A stretch of DNA of 30,919 nucleotides from JBJEQG01 sp051881635 (GTDB lineage: Bacteria > Bacillota > Clostridia > Oscillospirales > Acutalibacteraceae): assembly GCA_051881635.1 (NCBI GenBank), contig JBJEQG010000172.1:1-30919 (forward strand), in the 5' to 3' direction. Below the pieces are notes generated by a model. The model was not told the origin of the DNA. It worked only from the letters and a program-made list of their open reading frames with translations, and did not search any database. Shown here piece after piece: positions 7,692 to 16,062 of the stretch. The position numbers were made by a program, and so were the translations under genes. Position 1 is the stretch's first letter, and every line of letters starts with the position of its first letter.

Positions 7692-8303
7692 ATGACACAA
7701 AAAGAAAGAATGTTGGCAGGATTGCCGTATCGTGGTTTTGATGATGAATTGGTGGAACTTCGTCGGGAAACACGGCGAAAAATTTACAGATATAATCAAC
7801 TGACACCCGATGAGGACGACCAAAAGGATATGATTCTCCGAACACTTTTGGGCGTATGCGGAAAAAATATATGGATTGAACAGCCACTACACTGCGACTA
7901 TGGCACAAACATTGAAGTCGGCGATAATTTCTATGCCAACTATAATCTGACGGTTTTAGATGTCGCAAAAGTTAAAATCGGAAACAATGTGCTTTTTGCT
8001 CCGAATGTTTCACTTTTTACAGCCGGACACCCTATTCACCCTGAGTCCAGAAATTCGGGTTATGAATATGGTTTTCCAATTACAATCGGCAATAATGTAT
8101 GGGTTGGCGGTAACAGCGTTATTTTGCCGAATGTTACAATCGGAGATAATGTTGTTATCGGAGCGGGTTCTGTTGTGACAAAGAATATCCCCTCCAATGT
8201 TGTAGCGGCAGGCAATCCGTGCCGTGTATTGAGAGCAATTACTGAGGAGGATAGGGACTATTATTTTAAAGATTTGAAATTTGATGTTGAAGATTATAAA
8301 TAG
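7692..8303 (+). CDS. Sugar O-acetyltransferase, maltose acetyltransferase (Maa/LacA) family
   Basis: The protein has 203 residues. The ATG at 7692 follows AAGGAGG at 7678-7684; an upstream in-frame ATG at 7638 overlaps the -10 box and is rejected. The N-terminal cap (MTQKERMLAG, then an LRRETRR segment) and the left-handed beta-helix of hexapeptide repeats (about 70-185) are typical. The catalytic His lies in LFTAGHPIHP, and WVGGNSVILP and the VIGAGSVVT coil complete the acetyl-CoA site. The length equals that of Maa/LacA enzymes, which transfer acetyl from acetyl-CoA to sugars such as maltose, glucose or galactosides. The true acceptor is unknown. glgB follows but has its own promoter. Confidence 0.93.
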   Translation: MTQKERMLAGLPYRGFDDELVELRRETRRKIYRYNQLTPDEDDQKDMILRTLLGVCGKNIWIEQPLHCDYGTNIEVGDNFYANYNLTVLDVAKVKIGNNVLFAPNVSLFTAGHPIHPESRNSGYEYGFPITIGNNVWVGGNSVILPNVTIGDNVVIGAGSVVTKNIPSNVVAAGNPCRVLRAITEEDRDYYFKDLKFDVEDYK

Positions 8304-8366
8304 AACAAAGACTGCATGAATTTCGGTTTTAGATAAATTGTGACAAGTGCCAGAATTTTAGTGTTT

Positions 8367-8410
8367 ATAAAGGATTGTCCGTTGAAATCTGATGGAAAAT
8401 CCTTTATAAT
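8367..8410 (+). promoter_or_regulatory. glgB promoter overlapped by an inverted repeat
   Basis: TTGAAA (8382-8387) and TATAAT (8405-8410) are 17 bases apart. A perfect 10-base inverted repeat, ATAAAGGATT at 8367-8376 and AATCCTTTAT at 8398-8407, spans the -35 and runs into the -10. It may be an operator, or a hairpin that ends the upstream transcript. Confidence 0.7.
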
Positions 8411-8445
8411 TTAGACAAACAAATTCAGAGCGGAGGAATGGGAAA

Positions 8446-10236
8446 ATGAATATACAGGATTTTTGGTCCGGAAATGCTTTTGATGCCTATACCTATTTGG
8501 GTGCAAACAAAGAACAGGACGGCATACGGTTTCGGGTTTTCGCACCGTCAGCCAGAGATGTCAAACTTATTGGCGATTTCAATTCATGGCAGGAACAGGA
8601 TATGTATAGGGAGCAGGGCGGCTTTTTTACGGCCTTTCTGACAAATGCCAAAGTCGGCATGAAGTATAAATATGTTGTTTATGGCTGTAACGGACGGCGT
8701 GTGGAACATTGTGACCCCTATGGATTTCAAATGGAACTTCGTCCCGCAAGTGCCTCCATTATTACGGACCTTGATAACTATACCTTTAATGATGAGGCAT
8801 GGTTGGAATACCGCAGTGTATGTCATGATTTGCCACTGAATATCTATGAAGTTCATCTCGGTTCGTGGATGAGAAAAACTTTTGAGGAAAATAAATGGCA
8901 TACTTATGAAGAATTGGCAGATTTGCTGGTTCCGTATGTTAAGAAAAATCATTATACCCATATTGAGTTTATGCCGATTTCCGAACACCCTTTTGACGGT
9001 TCATGGGGTTATCAAAATACGGGTTTTTATGCACCGACTGCCCGTTACGGTACACCTGAACAACTGAAATATTTGATTGATAAATGTCATGAGAATTATA
9101 TTGGTGTCATTTTGGACTTTGTTCCCGTTCATTTTGCTGTGGACGATTACGGTTTGAAGATGTTTGACGGTTCGGCACTGTATGAATATCCAAATTCCGA
9201 TGTCGGACAAAGCGAATGGGGAAGCTGCAACTTTATGCACTCACGAGGAGAGGTTCGCTGTTTCTTGCAGTCCTGTGCCAACTATTGGATTAAAGAATTT
9301 CATATTGACGGCATACGCATGGACGCTGTCAGCCGTCTGATTTATTGGCAGGGTGACGAGCGGCGTGGTGTCAACGGGTCAACGGTTTCTTTTATTCGGA
9401 CAATGAACGGCGGTTTGAGAAAGATGTATCCGTCTGTTATTCTGATTGCAGAGGATTCCTCACAGTATCAGGGAACAACAAAACCTGTTGATGAAGGCGG
9501 TTTGGGATTTGATTATAAATGGGATTTGGGTTGGATGCATGATACTTTGGAATATTTTGCGTTAGACCCGAAAGACCGCACAGACAATTATCATAGACTG
9601 ACTTTCTCTATGGTATATTTTTATAATGAGCGTCATTTGTTGCCGTTTTCACATGACGAGGTTGTTCATGGTAAAGGGACAATTTTAGAAAAAATGTACG
9701 GCAGTGATGAAGAAAAATTCAAGCAGCTGAGAACCTTATATATGTACATGGCGGTACATCCCGGAAAAATGCTGAATTTTATGGGAAATGAATTGGCACA
9801 GCGTGAGGAGTGGAATGAAAAAAAGGAAATTTCGTGGGAATTGCTGAGTGACAGCAAACACGCTCAATTTCACGATTATATAGCAATTCTGAACCAAGTA
9901 TTTTTGGAAAATCGGGCATTCCATTGTGATGATGACCCGAAAAATTTTGAGTGGCTGGACTGTGATTCCACTGAAAAGTGCATTTATGTTGTACGGCGAT
10001 GTGCAGATAAAAGTGCATTTGTGGCGGTTTTTAATATGTCCGATAAAGCACAGAGCTATGAATTGCTGACAGATGAGCCGTCGACTTTGGAATTGACACT
10101 TCATACGGAATGGCAGCGTTTCGGCGGTGAAAAACAGGAAGGATATGAGCGTTATGACGCTCAGCCCAAAGAGGAAAAATATTGTACGGAATTGTATTGT
10201 ATGCCGTATTCCTCAATGCTGTTTAAAGTGTTGTAA
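8446..10236 (+). CDS. glgB: 1,4-alpha-glucan branching enzyme
   Basis: The enzyme cuts an alpha-1,4 chain and rejoins it as an alpha-1,6 branch in glycogen. It has 596 residues: a CBM48 immunoglobulin-like domain at about 15-110, a GH13 barrel at about 130-490, and a beta C-domain. Catalytic residues are Asp293 (nucleophile, in IRMDAV), Glu336 (acid/base, in LIAED) and Asp404 (in SHDEVVHG). It lacks the extra N1 domain of the E. coli enzyme, as many Gram-positive versions do. The ATG at 8446 follows GGAGGAATG. No glgC, glgA or glgP lies nearby, so this copy is outside a glycogen operon. The HD-domain gene starts 44 bases downstream with no terminator and is probably co-transcribed. Confidence 0.96.
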   Translation: MNIQDFWSGNAFDAYTYLGANKEQDGIRFRVFAPSARDVKLIGDFNSWQEQDMYREQGGFFTAFLTNAKVGMKYKYVVYGCNGRRVEHCDPYGFQMELRPASASIITDLDNYTFNDEAWLEYRSVCHDLPLNIYEVHLGSWMRKTFEENKWHTYEELADLLVPYVKKNHYTHIEFMPISEHPFDGSWGYQNTGFYAPTARYGTPEQLKYLIDKCHENYIGVILDFVPVHFAVDDYGLKMFDGSALYEYPNSDVGQSEWGSCNFMHSRGEVRCFLQSCANYWIKEFHIDGIRMDAVSRLIYWQGDERRGVNGSTVSFIRTMNGGLRKMYPSVILIAEDSSQYQGTTKPVDEGGLGFDYKWDLGWMHDTLEYFALDPKDRTDNYHRLTFSMVYFYNERHLLPFSHDEVVHGKGTILEKMYGSDEEKFKQLRTLYMYMAVHPGKMLNFMGNELAQREEWNEKKEISWELLSDSKHAQFHDYIAILNQVFLENRAFHCDDDPKNFEWLDCDSTEKCIYVVRRCADKSAFVAVFNMSDKAQSYELLTDEPSTLELTLHTEWQRFGGEKQEGYERYDAQPKEEKYCTELYCMPYSSMLFKVL

Positions 10237-10280
10237 GACTTTTTTCCTACAATGATATAATTGGAAAGGAAGTCGGTTTT

Positions 10281-10781
10281 ATGGAAAAAATCAATCAGCT
10301 TATTTACCGCATGACCGCATATTTTAGCGGTGACCCCAAACGCATACAGCATTTTATGAAAGTCTATGCATATTCGGTTTTGATTGCCAAAGGGGAAAAT
10401 GCAGACGATAATCTTTTGGAAACATTACAAGCGGCAGCGGTTGTGCATGATATTGGTATTCATGCCGCAGAAGAAAAATATGGCTCTTGTTCGGGCAAAC
10501 TTCAAGAAAAAGAAGGTCCGCCTTTGGCTCGTGCAATACTTGCAGAGGTTGGGTACGGCTCGGAATGTATAGAGAGAGTGGCGTATTTGGTAGGACATCA
10601 CCATACCTATGATAATATAGACGGCATGGACTATCAGATTTTGGTAGAGGCAGATTTTATTGTCAATATGTATGAGGATAATTTGAGTAAAGCGGCTATC
10701 CAAAAGGCGTGTCAATCCGTTTTCGCTACAAACAGCGGAAAAAAACTGTGTAGGGATATTTTTGCGGTTGATATTCCGTAA
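10281..10781 (+). CDS. HD-domain protein, probable phosphohydrolase
   Basis: The protein has 166 residues. The ATG follows GGAAAGGAAG. The HD metal site is visible: His24, His56-Asp57 (VVHDIG), His105-His106 (VGHHHTYD) and Asp124 (EADFIVN). Short single-domain HD proteins of this sort hydrolyse nucleotides or other phosphate esters, but the substrate cannot be told. It follows glgB at a distance of 44 bases and ends before a bidirectional terminator, so the pair forms a two-gene unit. A link to glycogen or sugar-phosphate metabolism is only suggested by position. Confidence 0.88.
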   Translation: MEKINQLIYRMTAYFSGDPKRIQHFMKVYAYSVLIAKGENADDNLLETLQAAAVVHDIGIHAAEEKYGSCSGKLQEKEGPPLARAILAEVGYGSECIERVAYLVGHHHTYDNIDGMDYQILVEADFIVNMYEDNLSKAAIQKACQSVFATNSGKKLCRDIFAVDIP

Positions 10782-10803
10782 ATACAATTTGATATTTCAA
10801 ATA

Positions 10804-10841
10804 AAAACAGTCACTGACGGTATTTGCCGGTGACTGTTTTT
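10804..10841. terminator. Bidirectional intrinsic terminator
   Basis: AAAACAGTCAC and GTGACTGTTTT pair around an internal GACGG/CCG segment. It lies between the convergent ends of the HD-domain gene (plus) and the carboxypeptidase gene (minus) and has A- and T-runs on both sides. Confidence 0.9.
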
Positions 10842-10850
10842 GTTTGTCTG

Positions 10851-12101
10851 TTATTCTTCATAGCAAACGATAAAACTGCCGCAATTATCGCCCGAAATAG
10901 TATATTCCCTGTCAGCAGGAACGGGAATTTGTGCCGTTTCACCATGTACGGCAACGGAATAAACATACCATGTTTTATTTCCCGATGTAATTTTTAAGGG
11001 CGTGTCCTTGCTATGAGTATGCAGAAGTTCAATGTATTCTTCCAAACAAAGGTCGTTATCAGCCATATATACAGCATGAGGAACACCAACATAGCGAAAA
11101 TGCCAAGGTTCATAAACAATACCTGTAATATCCTGTTTATTATCAGGATAACGGATAATAAAACCGTAGTTTTGACAGTGTTCATTAACCCATTTATAAA
11201 TGCCTTTGCCGTCATAATCAATACCGCCGCTGGACGACGCATAATTTAAGTCAAGGTCAAAAACTAAGCCCGTTTGATGTTCACTGTATCCGGGACGGGC
11301 AACCCATTGTGCGGCAACTTCTTCGCTGCCTTTAATTTCAATTTCACGGTTAAAAAGGGAAACCTGTGTGTTATAACTTCGGTAGGCACTTGTAACCATA
11401 ATATCTGTTGCACCATAAATTTCATAAAAATCGTCCATTAAATTATTTAACGGTTCAATGATAGACCTATTAAGCATTGTCATGGCATTGACAACAACAT
11501 AGGTGTTTGTTTTGTGTTCATATATGGAAACGGTGTCCTCGCCGTCTGCCCAACAACTATAATATTGGTTGACCAAAATTAAATCGCCGTAATGTGTTTC
11601 TTCGCTTGATTTGGTTATATAATTGTAGGTTATGCTTTCATTGGAACTTTCCGGTGTAGATGTTTCGCTTTCTTCTGCTTTGCTTTCTATTTCACTTTCT
11701 ATGGGAGAACTTTCGGGAACTGAGGGGGGCGGTTCAGATACGGACGGTTCTTCTGTGGAAGTTGATATATTGGAAGGTTCTGTTGGATTTGTGTTTGCGG
11801 GTTCAGTATTATGCGGTGAAAAAATATAAACGATAGTAAATAACAAACAAGCGGCAATCAAAAAGACAATCATAACTTTGAATTGTTCTGCAACAGTCAG
11901 GGATTTAAATGGGTGGGAAACTTTTTTTATTGGTTCATTTTTTTTATTGTTCGATATCCAAGAATCTAATATTTCATCTGTATATAAAGGTTGTTTTTCC
12001 TCTTCAAAATAATGTTCATTTTCAAATTCGGAAAAATCATCTGATTGGCCGGAAACGAAATCGCTTTTGCGATTAGAATTATTCTGATTTTGGTTATCCA
12101 T
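10851..12101 (-). CDS. VanY-type D-alanyl-D-alanine carboxypeptidase (peptidase M15B), membrane anchored
   Basis: The protein has 416 residues. A polar cytoplasmic head (1-70) is followed by one membrane helix (about 75-94), a Ser/Pro/Glu/Thr-rich linker (95-160) that reaches into the wall, and the M15 peptidase domain. The zinc ligands are His275 and Asp282 (in SEHQTGLVFD) and His334 (in EPWHFRYVG), with the substrate loop SAYRSYN at 238-244. The family trims the terminal D-Ala of peptidoglycan stem peptides. The long Asn/Gln-rich and acidic cytoplasmic head is unusual for plain VanY. After the catalytic domain there are about 70 residues of beta-type sequence of unknown role. No other van gene is nearby, so resistance is not implied. 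Confidence 0.9.
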   Translation of the reverse strand: MDNQNQNNSNRKSDFVSGQSDDFSEFENEHYFEEEKQPLYTDEILDSWISNNKKNEPIKKVSHPFKSLTVAEQFKVMIVFLIAACLLFTIVYIFSPHNTEPANTNPTEPSNISTSTEEPSVSEPPPSVPESSPIESEIESKAEESETSTPESSNESITYNYITKSSEETHYGDLILVNQYYSCWADGEDTVSIYEHKTNTYVVVNAMTMLNRSIIEPLNNLMDDFYEIYGATDIMVTSAYRSYNTQVSLFNREIEIKGSEEVAAQWVARPGYSEHQTGLVFDLDLNYASSSGGIDYDGKGIYKWVNEHCQNYGFIIRYPDNKQDITGIVYEPWHFRYVGVPHAVYMADNDLCLEEYIELLHTHSKDTPLKITSGNKTWYVYSVAVHGETAQIPVPADREYTISGDNCGSFIVCYEE

Positions 12102-12520
12102 TCAATTTATCCTTTCTGAAAAATCCATCAATACATATAGCTTTATTATTATATATTGTACGCTATACAATGATATAAAATCAAGTGTTCCTTTTGTGAT
12201 TATGTAAAAGTTATACGGACGGTAAAAAATTTAAAATATAAAATGCAGGATTTATTTCCTGCTCTTGCACGAAAAATATACGGTTTCTGTTCCCTCCAAA
12301 TTTCAGTAGTAATATATTACAAATATTTCATTTTGTACAAATTAGGAAATTTTCGTTAATAAATTGCAAATTTCGTGAGAAATGCGGTAGCTTTCATGTC
12401 GAAAAATAAAAAATTCTTGATTGTTTATTCGGAAATTGATGAAGTTTTTATTGATATTTCCGTCAAACTGTAATATAATAAAAATATCGTAGCCGTTAAG
12501 GCGGAAAGGGGAAAAGAATA
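12102..12520. promoter_or_regulatory. Divergent intergenic region; strong PEP carboxykinase promoter on the plus strand
   Basis: TTGATA (12451-12456) and TATAAT (12474-12479), 17 bases apart, form the carboxykinase promoter. CGGAAAT (12430-12436) and ATTTCCG (12456-12462) make an inverted repeat across its -35. On the carboxypeptidase side, ATTGTA-N5-TACAAT (12155-12171) is an operator-like dyad next to a TATAAT-like box. A 12-base palindrome, GTAATATATTAC, lies at 12309-12320. I see no open frame or RNA gene in this AT-rich stretch. Confidence 0.6.
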
Positions 12521-14293
12521 ATGACTAACAACAAATCAGTTCTTGCTTGGATTGATGAAATGAAAGAGCTGCTCAATCCCGACAAAATCGTTTGGATTGA
12601 CGGCAGTGAAGAACAACTTGAAGGCTTACGCAAGGAGGCTTGTGCTTCCGGTGAGTTGATTAAACTCAACGAGGAAAAACTTCCGGGCTGCTATTTGCAC
12701 AGAACAAGAGAAAACGATGTTGCTCGTGTAGAGGATCGTACATTTATCTGCTGCCGTGAGGAAAAGGACGCAGGTCCGACTAATAACTGGAAAGACCCGC
12801 AGGAAACATACAAGATGTTGTTCGACATCGCAAAAGGCACATATAAGGGCCGCACAATGTATGTTATTCCTTACTCAATGGGTCCTGTCGGTTCACCGCT
12901 CGCTAAGATCGGTTATGAAGTTACAGACTCCATCTATGTTGTTTTGAATATGGCTATTATGACCCGTGTTGGTCAGGCTGTTGAAGATGTTCTTGCAGAC
13001 AGCACAGACTGGATCAAAGGCTTGCACGCTATGTGCGATGTTGACCCCGAAAAGAGATATATCTGCCACTTCCCTGAGGATAACTATATTATTTCCGTAA
13101 ACTCCGCTTACGGCGGCAATGTATTGCTCGGCAAAAAGTGCTTTGCTCTCCGTATTGCCTCTTATCTTGGTAAGTGCGAGGGCTGGATGGCTGAACACAT
13201 GCTGATTCTCGGTATCGAAAATCCGCAGGGCGAAATCAAGTATGTATCTGCTGCATTCCCGTCAGCTTGTGGTAAAACAAACCTTGCTATGCTCATTCCG
13301 CCGGAAGGCTATCGTGCAAAGGGCTATAAAGTATGGTGCGTTGGTGACGATATTGCCTGGATGCGTAAAGGTCCGGACGGCAGACTTTGGGCAATCAACC
13401 CCGAAAACGGCTTCTTTGGTGTTGCTCCGGGTACAAATGCTAAATCTAACCCGAATGCTTTGGCTTCAACAAAACAAGGCACAATCTTTACAAATGTTGC
13501 TTATAACTGCGATGACAATACAGTATGGTGGGAAGGTTTGGATAAAAATCCGCCTGAGAATGCTATTGATTGGAAGGGCAATCCGTGGAATGGCAAGACT
13601 GCCGAAACAAAGGGTGCTCACCCGAACAGCCGTTTCACAGCACCGGCTAAGAATTGTCCGTGTATAAGCTCTGAGTTTAACTCTACTTCCGGTGTTCCGA
13701 TTTCCGCTATTATCTTCGGCGGCCGTCGTGCAACAACAACACCGTTGGTATATCAGTCAAGAGATTGGAACAATGGTGTATTCGTTGGTTCTATCATGTC
13801 TTCTGAAACAACTGCTGCCGCAACAGGTGCTGTTGGCGTTCTCAGACATGACCCGATGGCTATGCGTCCGTTCTGCGGCTATCATATGGCTGACTACTTC
13901 AAGCATTGGTGCGATATGGGTGAGGTTCTCGGTGACAAAGCTCCGAAAATCTTTAATGTTAACTGGTTCAGACTTGACGAGGAAGGTCATTTCATGTGGC
14001 CGGGCTTTGGCGATAACTTCCGTGTTCTTGAATGGATTATCAAACGCTGCGAGGGTAAGGTAGACGCACAGGAAACACCGATTGGTTATGTTCCTTATGC
14101 TGATGACATTAACCTTGAAGGTCTTGACGGCTTTACTAAGGAAGATTTGGAGAAAATCCTCTATATCGACAAGCAGAGATGGCAAGGCGAAGCAGACGAA
14201 ATCGAAAACTTCTACAAAACAACCTTTGGCGACAGACTTCCGCAGGAAATGTGGGACGAGTTGGCAGGCTTGAAGGAAAGATTGTCCAAGTAA
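12521..14293 (+). CDS. pckG: Phosphoenolpyruvate carboxykinase (GTP)
   Basis: The enzyme interconverts oxaloacetate + GTP and PEP + CO2 + GDP. It has 590 residues, the usual length of the GTP-dependent family. The kinase loop FPSACGKTNLAML at 246-258 holds the reactive Cys250 and the nucleotide-phosphate lysine. The manganese and substrate regions around SMGPVGSP (119-126) and the guanine-binding GGRR segment are present. In anaerobes it often runs toward oxaloacetate, fixing CO2 on glycolytic PEP; the direction here is inference. Codon use favours C-ending codons and AAG more than the neighbours do, as expected of a very highly expressed gene. It has its own strong promoter, the ribosome site AAGGGGAAAAG, and a strong terminator. 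Confidence 0.97.
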   Translation: MTNNKSVLAWIDEMKELLNPDKIVWIDGSEEQLEGLRKEACASGELIKLNEEKLPGCYLHRTRENDVARVEDRTFICCREEKDAGPTNNWKDPQETYKMLFDIAKGTYKGRTMYVIPYSMGPVGSPLAKIGYEVTDSIYVVLNMAIMTRVGQAVEDVLADSTDWIKGLHAMCDVDPEKRYICHFPEDNYIISVNSAYGGNVLLGKKCFALRIASYLGKCEGWMAEHMLILGIENPQGEIKYVSAAFPSACGKTNLAMLIPPEGYRAKGYKVWCVGDDIAWMRKGPDGRLWAINPENGFFGVAPGTNAKSNPNALASTKQGTIFTNVAYNCDDNTVWWEGLDKNPPENAIDWKGNPWNGKTAETKGAHPNSRFTAPAKNCPCISSEFNSTSGVPISAIIFGGRRATTTPLVYQSRDWNNGVFVGSIMSSETTAAATGAVGVLRHDPMAMRPFCGYHMADYFKHWCDMGEVLGDKAPKIFNVNWFRLDEEGHFMWPGFGDNFRVLEWIIKRCEGKVDAQETPIGYVPYADDINLEGLDGFTKEDLEKILYIDKQRWQGEADEIENFYKTTFGDRLPQEMWDELAGLKERLSK

Positions 14294-14325
14294 TTTGAAC
14301 CTGTTTCTGTTTTAAATAAAATTAA

Positions 14326-14372
14326 AGACCGCTCCACCGTTATTTTAAAAATAGCGGTGGGCGGTTTTTTGT
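14326..14372 (+). terminator. Intrinsic terminator of the carboxykinase gene
   Basis: ACCGCTCCACCG at 14328-14339 pairs with CGGTGGGCGGT at 14355-14365 (with a wobble) and is followed by T6. It starts about 32 bases after the stop codon. Confidence 0.92.
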
Positions 14373-14424
14373 TTTGCAGAAGAATTAAAAAAGGCAAAGT
14401 CGACAAGAAATTTATATAATGCAC

Positions 14425-14453
14425 TTGCATTTTGTGCGAAGTTATCTTATAAT
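14425..14453 (+). promoter_or_regulatory. Promoter of the SPFH operon
   Basis: TTGCAT (14425-14430) and TATAAT (14448-14453) are 17 bases apart. The start codon lies at 14617, so the transcript has a leader of about 155 bases. I see only a small CGCTT/AAGCG hairpin near 14524 in it. The rest of the 14294-14616 interval holds the carboxykinase terminator and nothing coding. Confidence 0.7.
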
Positions 14454-14616
14454 ATATAATATAATGTTATTTTCAAAAAGATTTTAATAAAATAATCTTT
14501 TGTGAAATACATTGTGTGTTTCGCTTATACAAAGCGGAGCGACAGATAAAGGACGAATTGGTGTTATAGGAGTAGTCAGACGCTTATTTAAAATAAAAAT
14601 TAGGAGTGTGGTAACA

Positions 14617-15981
14617 ATGGGAATTATTAGAGCAGCAGTAAACGCAGTTGGTGGTGCTTTGGCAGATTCTTGGCTTGAAGTCATTGAGCCAAGTGAAATG
14701 GATATTACAACGGTTTTTGCTCCCGGTGTGGCAAAAGCACAGAATGACAGACGCAACACAAATCGTAAAGGTTCGCCTAACTCGGTATCCAATGGTTCAA
14801 TCATTCATGTTTATGACCATCAGCTTATGATTTTGGTTGACGGTGGTGCAATCGTTGACTATACGGCAGAACCGGGATATTTTCAGGTACAAAATTCGTC
14901 TATGCCGTCTTTGTTCAACGGACAGTTCGGTGACTCTTTAAAGGAAACCTTTAACCGTATCAGATTTGGCGGTGTAACACCGTCAGAACAGCGTGTTTTC
15001 TATATCAACACACAGGAAATGACGGGCATTAAGTTCGGTACGAAAATGCCGATTAACTACTATGACTCCAACTATAATTTGGAATTGAATGTTCGTGCGT
15101 TTGGTACATATTCAATTAAACTTGAAAACCCGCTTGAATTTTATCGTTCTGTTATCCCGACAGGTGCCGTAACCAGCAATCAGCCGGTAGACATCAGCAT
15201 TTTGACGGAAAATAACTACATTTCTGAATTTTTGGGTGCATTCCAACAGGCAATTACAGAGCTGTCTATGGAGGGCGTCAGAATTTCTCAGTTGGGTGCT
15301 AAGAGTTTGGAATTGGCAGACCACATGAGCAAGGTTTTGGACGAGAAATGGCGTAAAAACAGGGGTATGTATATCCAGGAAGTGGGTATCGCCAATATCT
15401 CCTATGACGATGAGTCCAAAGAAATCCTCAAAATGCGTAATCAGGGTGCTGTTCTCAGTGACCCGACCATTCGTGAAGGCTATGTACAGGGTGCGATTGC
15501 CAGAGGTTTGGAAAATGCAGGCTCCAACGCCAACGGTGCAATGGCTGGATTTGTTGGCATGGGCATGGGTATGAATGCCGGCGGCGGCTTTATGGGTGCG
15601 GCTTCGGCAACAAATATGCAACAGTATCAGATGCAGCAACAGGCTCAACAGGCACAACAAGCTCAACAGACACGGCAAACACAAGCTCAACCGCCTGTAA
15701 ATAACGGCTGGACCTGTGCTTGTGGTCATACAGGTAATACAGGAAAATTCTGTGCTGAATGTGGCAAGCCGAAACCTGTACCAATGGCATCAGGTGCATG
15801 GAATTGTCCTAACTGCGGTGCAAGCAACACAGGCAAATTCTGTGCTGAGTGTGGTGCAAAACGCCCCGAAAACCGTAAGTTGAGATGCGATAAATGCGGT
15901 TTTGAACCGGATATGTCACAACCAATACCGAAATTCTGTCCGAACTGCGGTGACCCAATCAACGAAAGTGATTATGTATAA
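14617..15981 (+). CDS. SPFH-domain protein (YdjI / virion core protein-like) with C-terminal zinc ribbons
   Basis: The protein has 454 residues. The ATG at 14617 follows TAGGAG; the longer frame from 14512 is rejected because it lacks a ribosome site and MGIIRA is the usual family start. The N-terminal 320 residues are the SPFH-type domain of the YdjI family (WLEVIEPSE, NGSIIHVYD, YYDSNYNLEL). After a Gly/Met-rich stretch and a Gln/Ala repeat there are three CxxC-type zinc ribbons at about 367-382, 397-412 and 424-444, the first two nearly duplicates (TGKFCAECG). In Bacillus subtilis ydjG, ydjH and ydjI work together against membrane-acting antimicrobials; a similar envelope role is inferred. 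It is the first gene of a three-gene unit. Confidence 0.9.
   Translation: MGIIRAAVNAVGGALADSWLEVIEPSEMDITTVFAPGVAKAQNDRRNTNRKGSPNSVSNGSIIHVYDHQLMILVDGGAIVDYTAEPGYFQVQNSSMPSLFNGQFGDSLKETFNRIRFGGVTPSEQRVFYINTQEMTGIKFGTKMPINYYDSNYNLELNVRAFGTYSIKLENPLEFYRSVIPTGAVTSNQPVDISILTENNYISEFLGAFQQAITELSMEGVRISQLGAKSLELADHMSKVLDEKWRKNRGMYIQEVGIANISYDDESKEILKMRNQGAVLSDPTIREGYVQGAIARGLENAGSNANGAMAGFVGMGMGMNAGGGFMGAASATNMQQYQMQQQAQQAQQAQQTRQTQAQPPVNNGWTCACGHTGNTGKFCAECGKPKPVPMASGAWNCPNCGASNTGKFCAECGAKRPENRKLRCDKCGFEPDMSQPIPKFCPNCGDPINESDYV
15633..15670 (+). repeat. Short tandem repeat coding for Gln-Gln-Ala units
   Basis: Nine-base units of the type CAACAGGCT/CAACAAGCT repeat inside the SPFH gene and encode QQAQQAQQAQQ, a low-complexity hinge before the zinc ribbons. 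Such a tract can change length by slippage without a frameshift. Confidence 0.75.
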
Positions 15982-16002
15982 TCTTTACAAGATTTTTTGA
16001 GT

Positions 16003-16057
16003 GAGGTGAAGCAACCCCTATGGTATAGTCTTATTTAGTCTATATATCATAGGGGCT
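16003..16057 (+). promoter_or_regulatory. Intercistronic hairpin that covers a ribosome site, with a two-codon open frame in its arm
   Basis: Bases 16015-16027 (CCCCTATGGTATA) pair with 16043-16055 (13 pairs, one G-U) around a 15-base loop. The right arm contains AGGGG at 16051-16055, the only ribosome site for the gene starting at 16063. No T-run follows, so it is not a terminator. An exposed GAGGTGAA at 16003-16010 sits before ATG GTA TAG at 16020-16028, a Met-Val-stop frame inside the left arm. Confidence 0.65.
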
Positions 16058-16062
16058 AATTT

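Noticed and set aside
7692..10781. A complete glycogen or maltose operon
   Set aside because: Only the branching enzyme is a glycogen gene, and the acetyltransferase is separated from it by a distinct promoter.
10851..12101. Part of a vancomycin-resistance cluster
   Set aside because: Only a VanY-like peptidase is present; no vanH, ligase, vanX or two-component genes occur around it.
13757..14185. Long minus-strand and +1 open frames inside the carboxykinase gene
   Set aside because: Shadows of a strongly codon-biased gene; no ribosome sites and no family features.
15112..15729. A 205-codon open frame on the minus strand, Leu-rich at its start
   Set aside because: It lies fully antisense to the SPFH gene, has no ribosome site, and its Leu-rich start is only the complement of the Gln/Ala repeat.
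16015..16055. Terminator between the SPFH and zinc-ribbon genes
   Set aside because: The hairpin has no following T-run and the second gene has no other promoter nearby; a translational role fits better.
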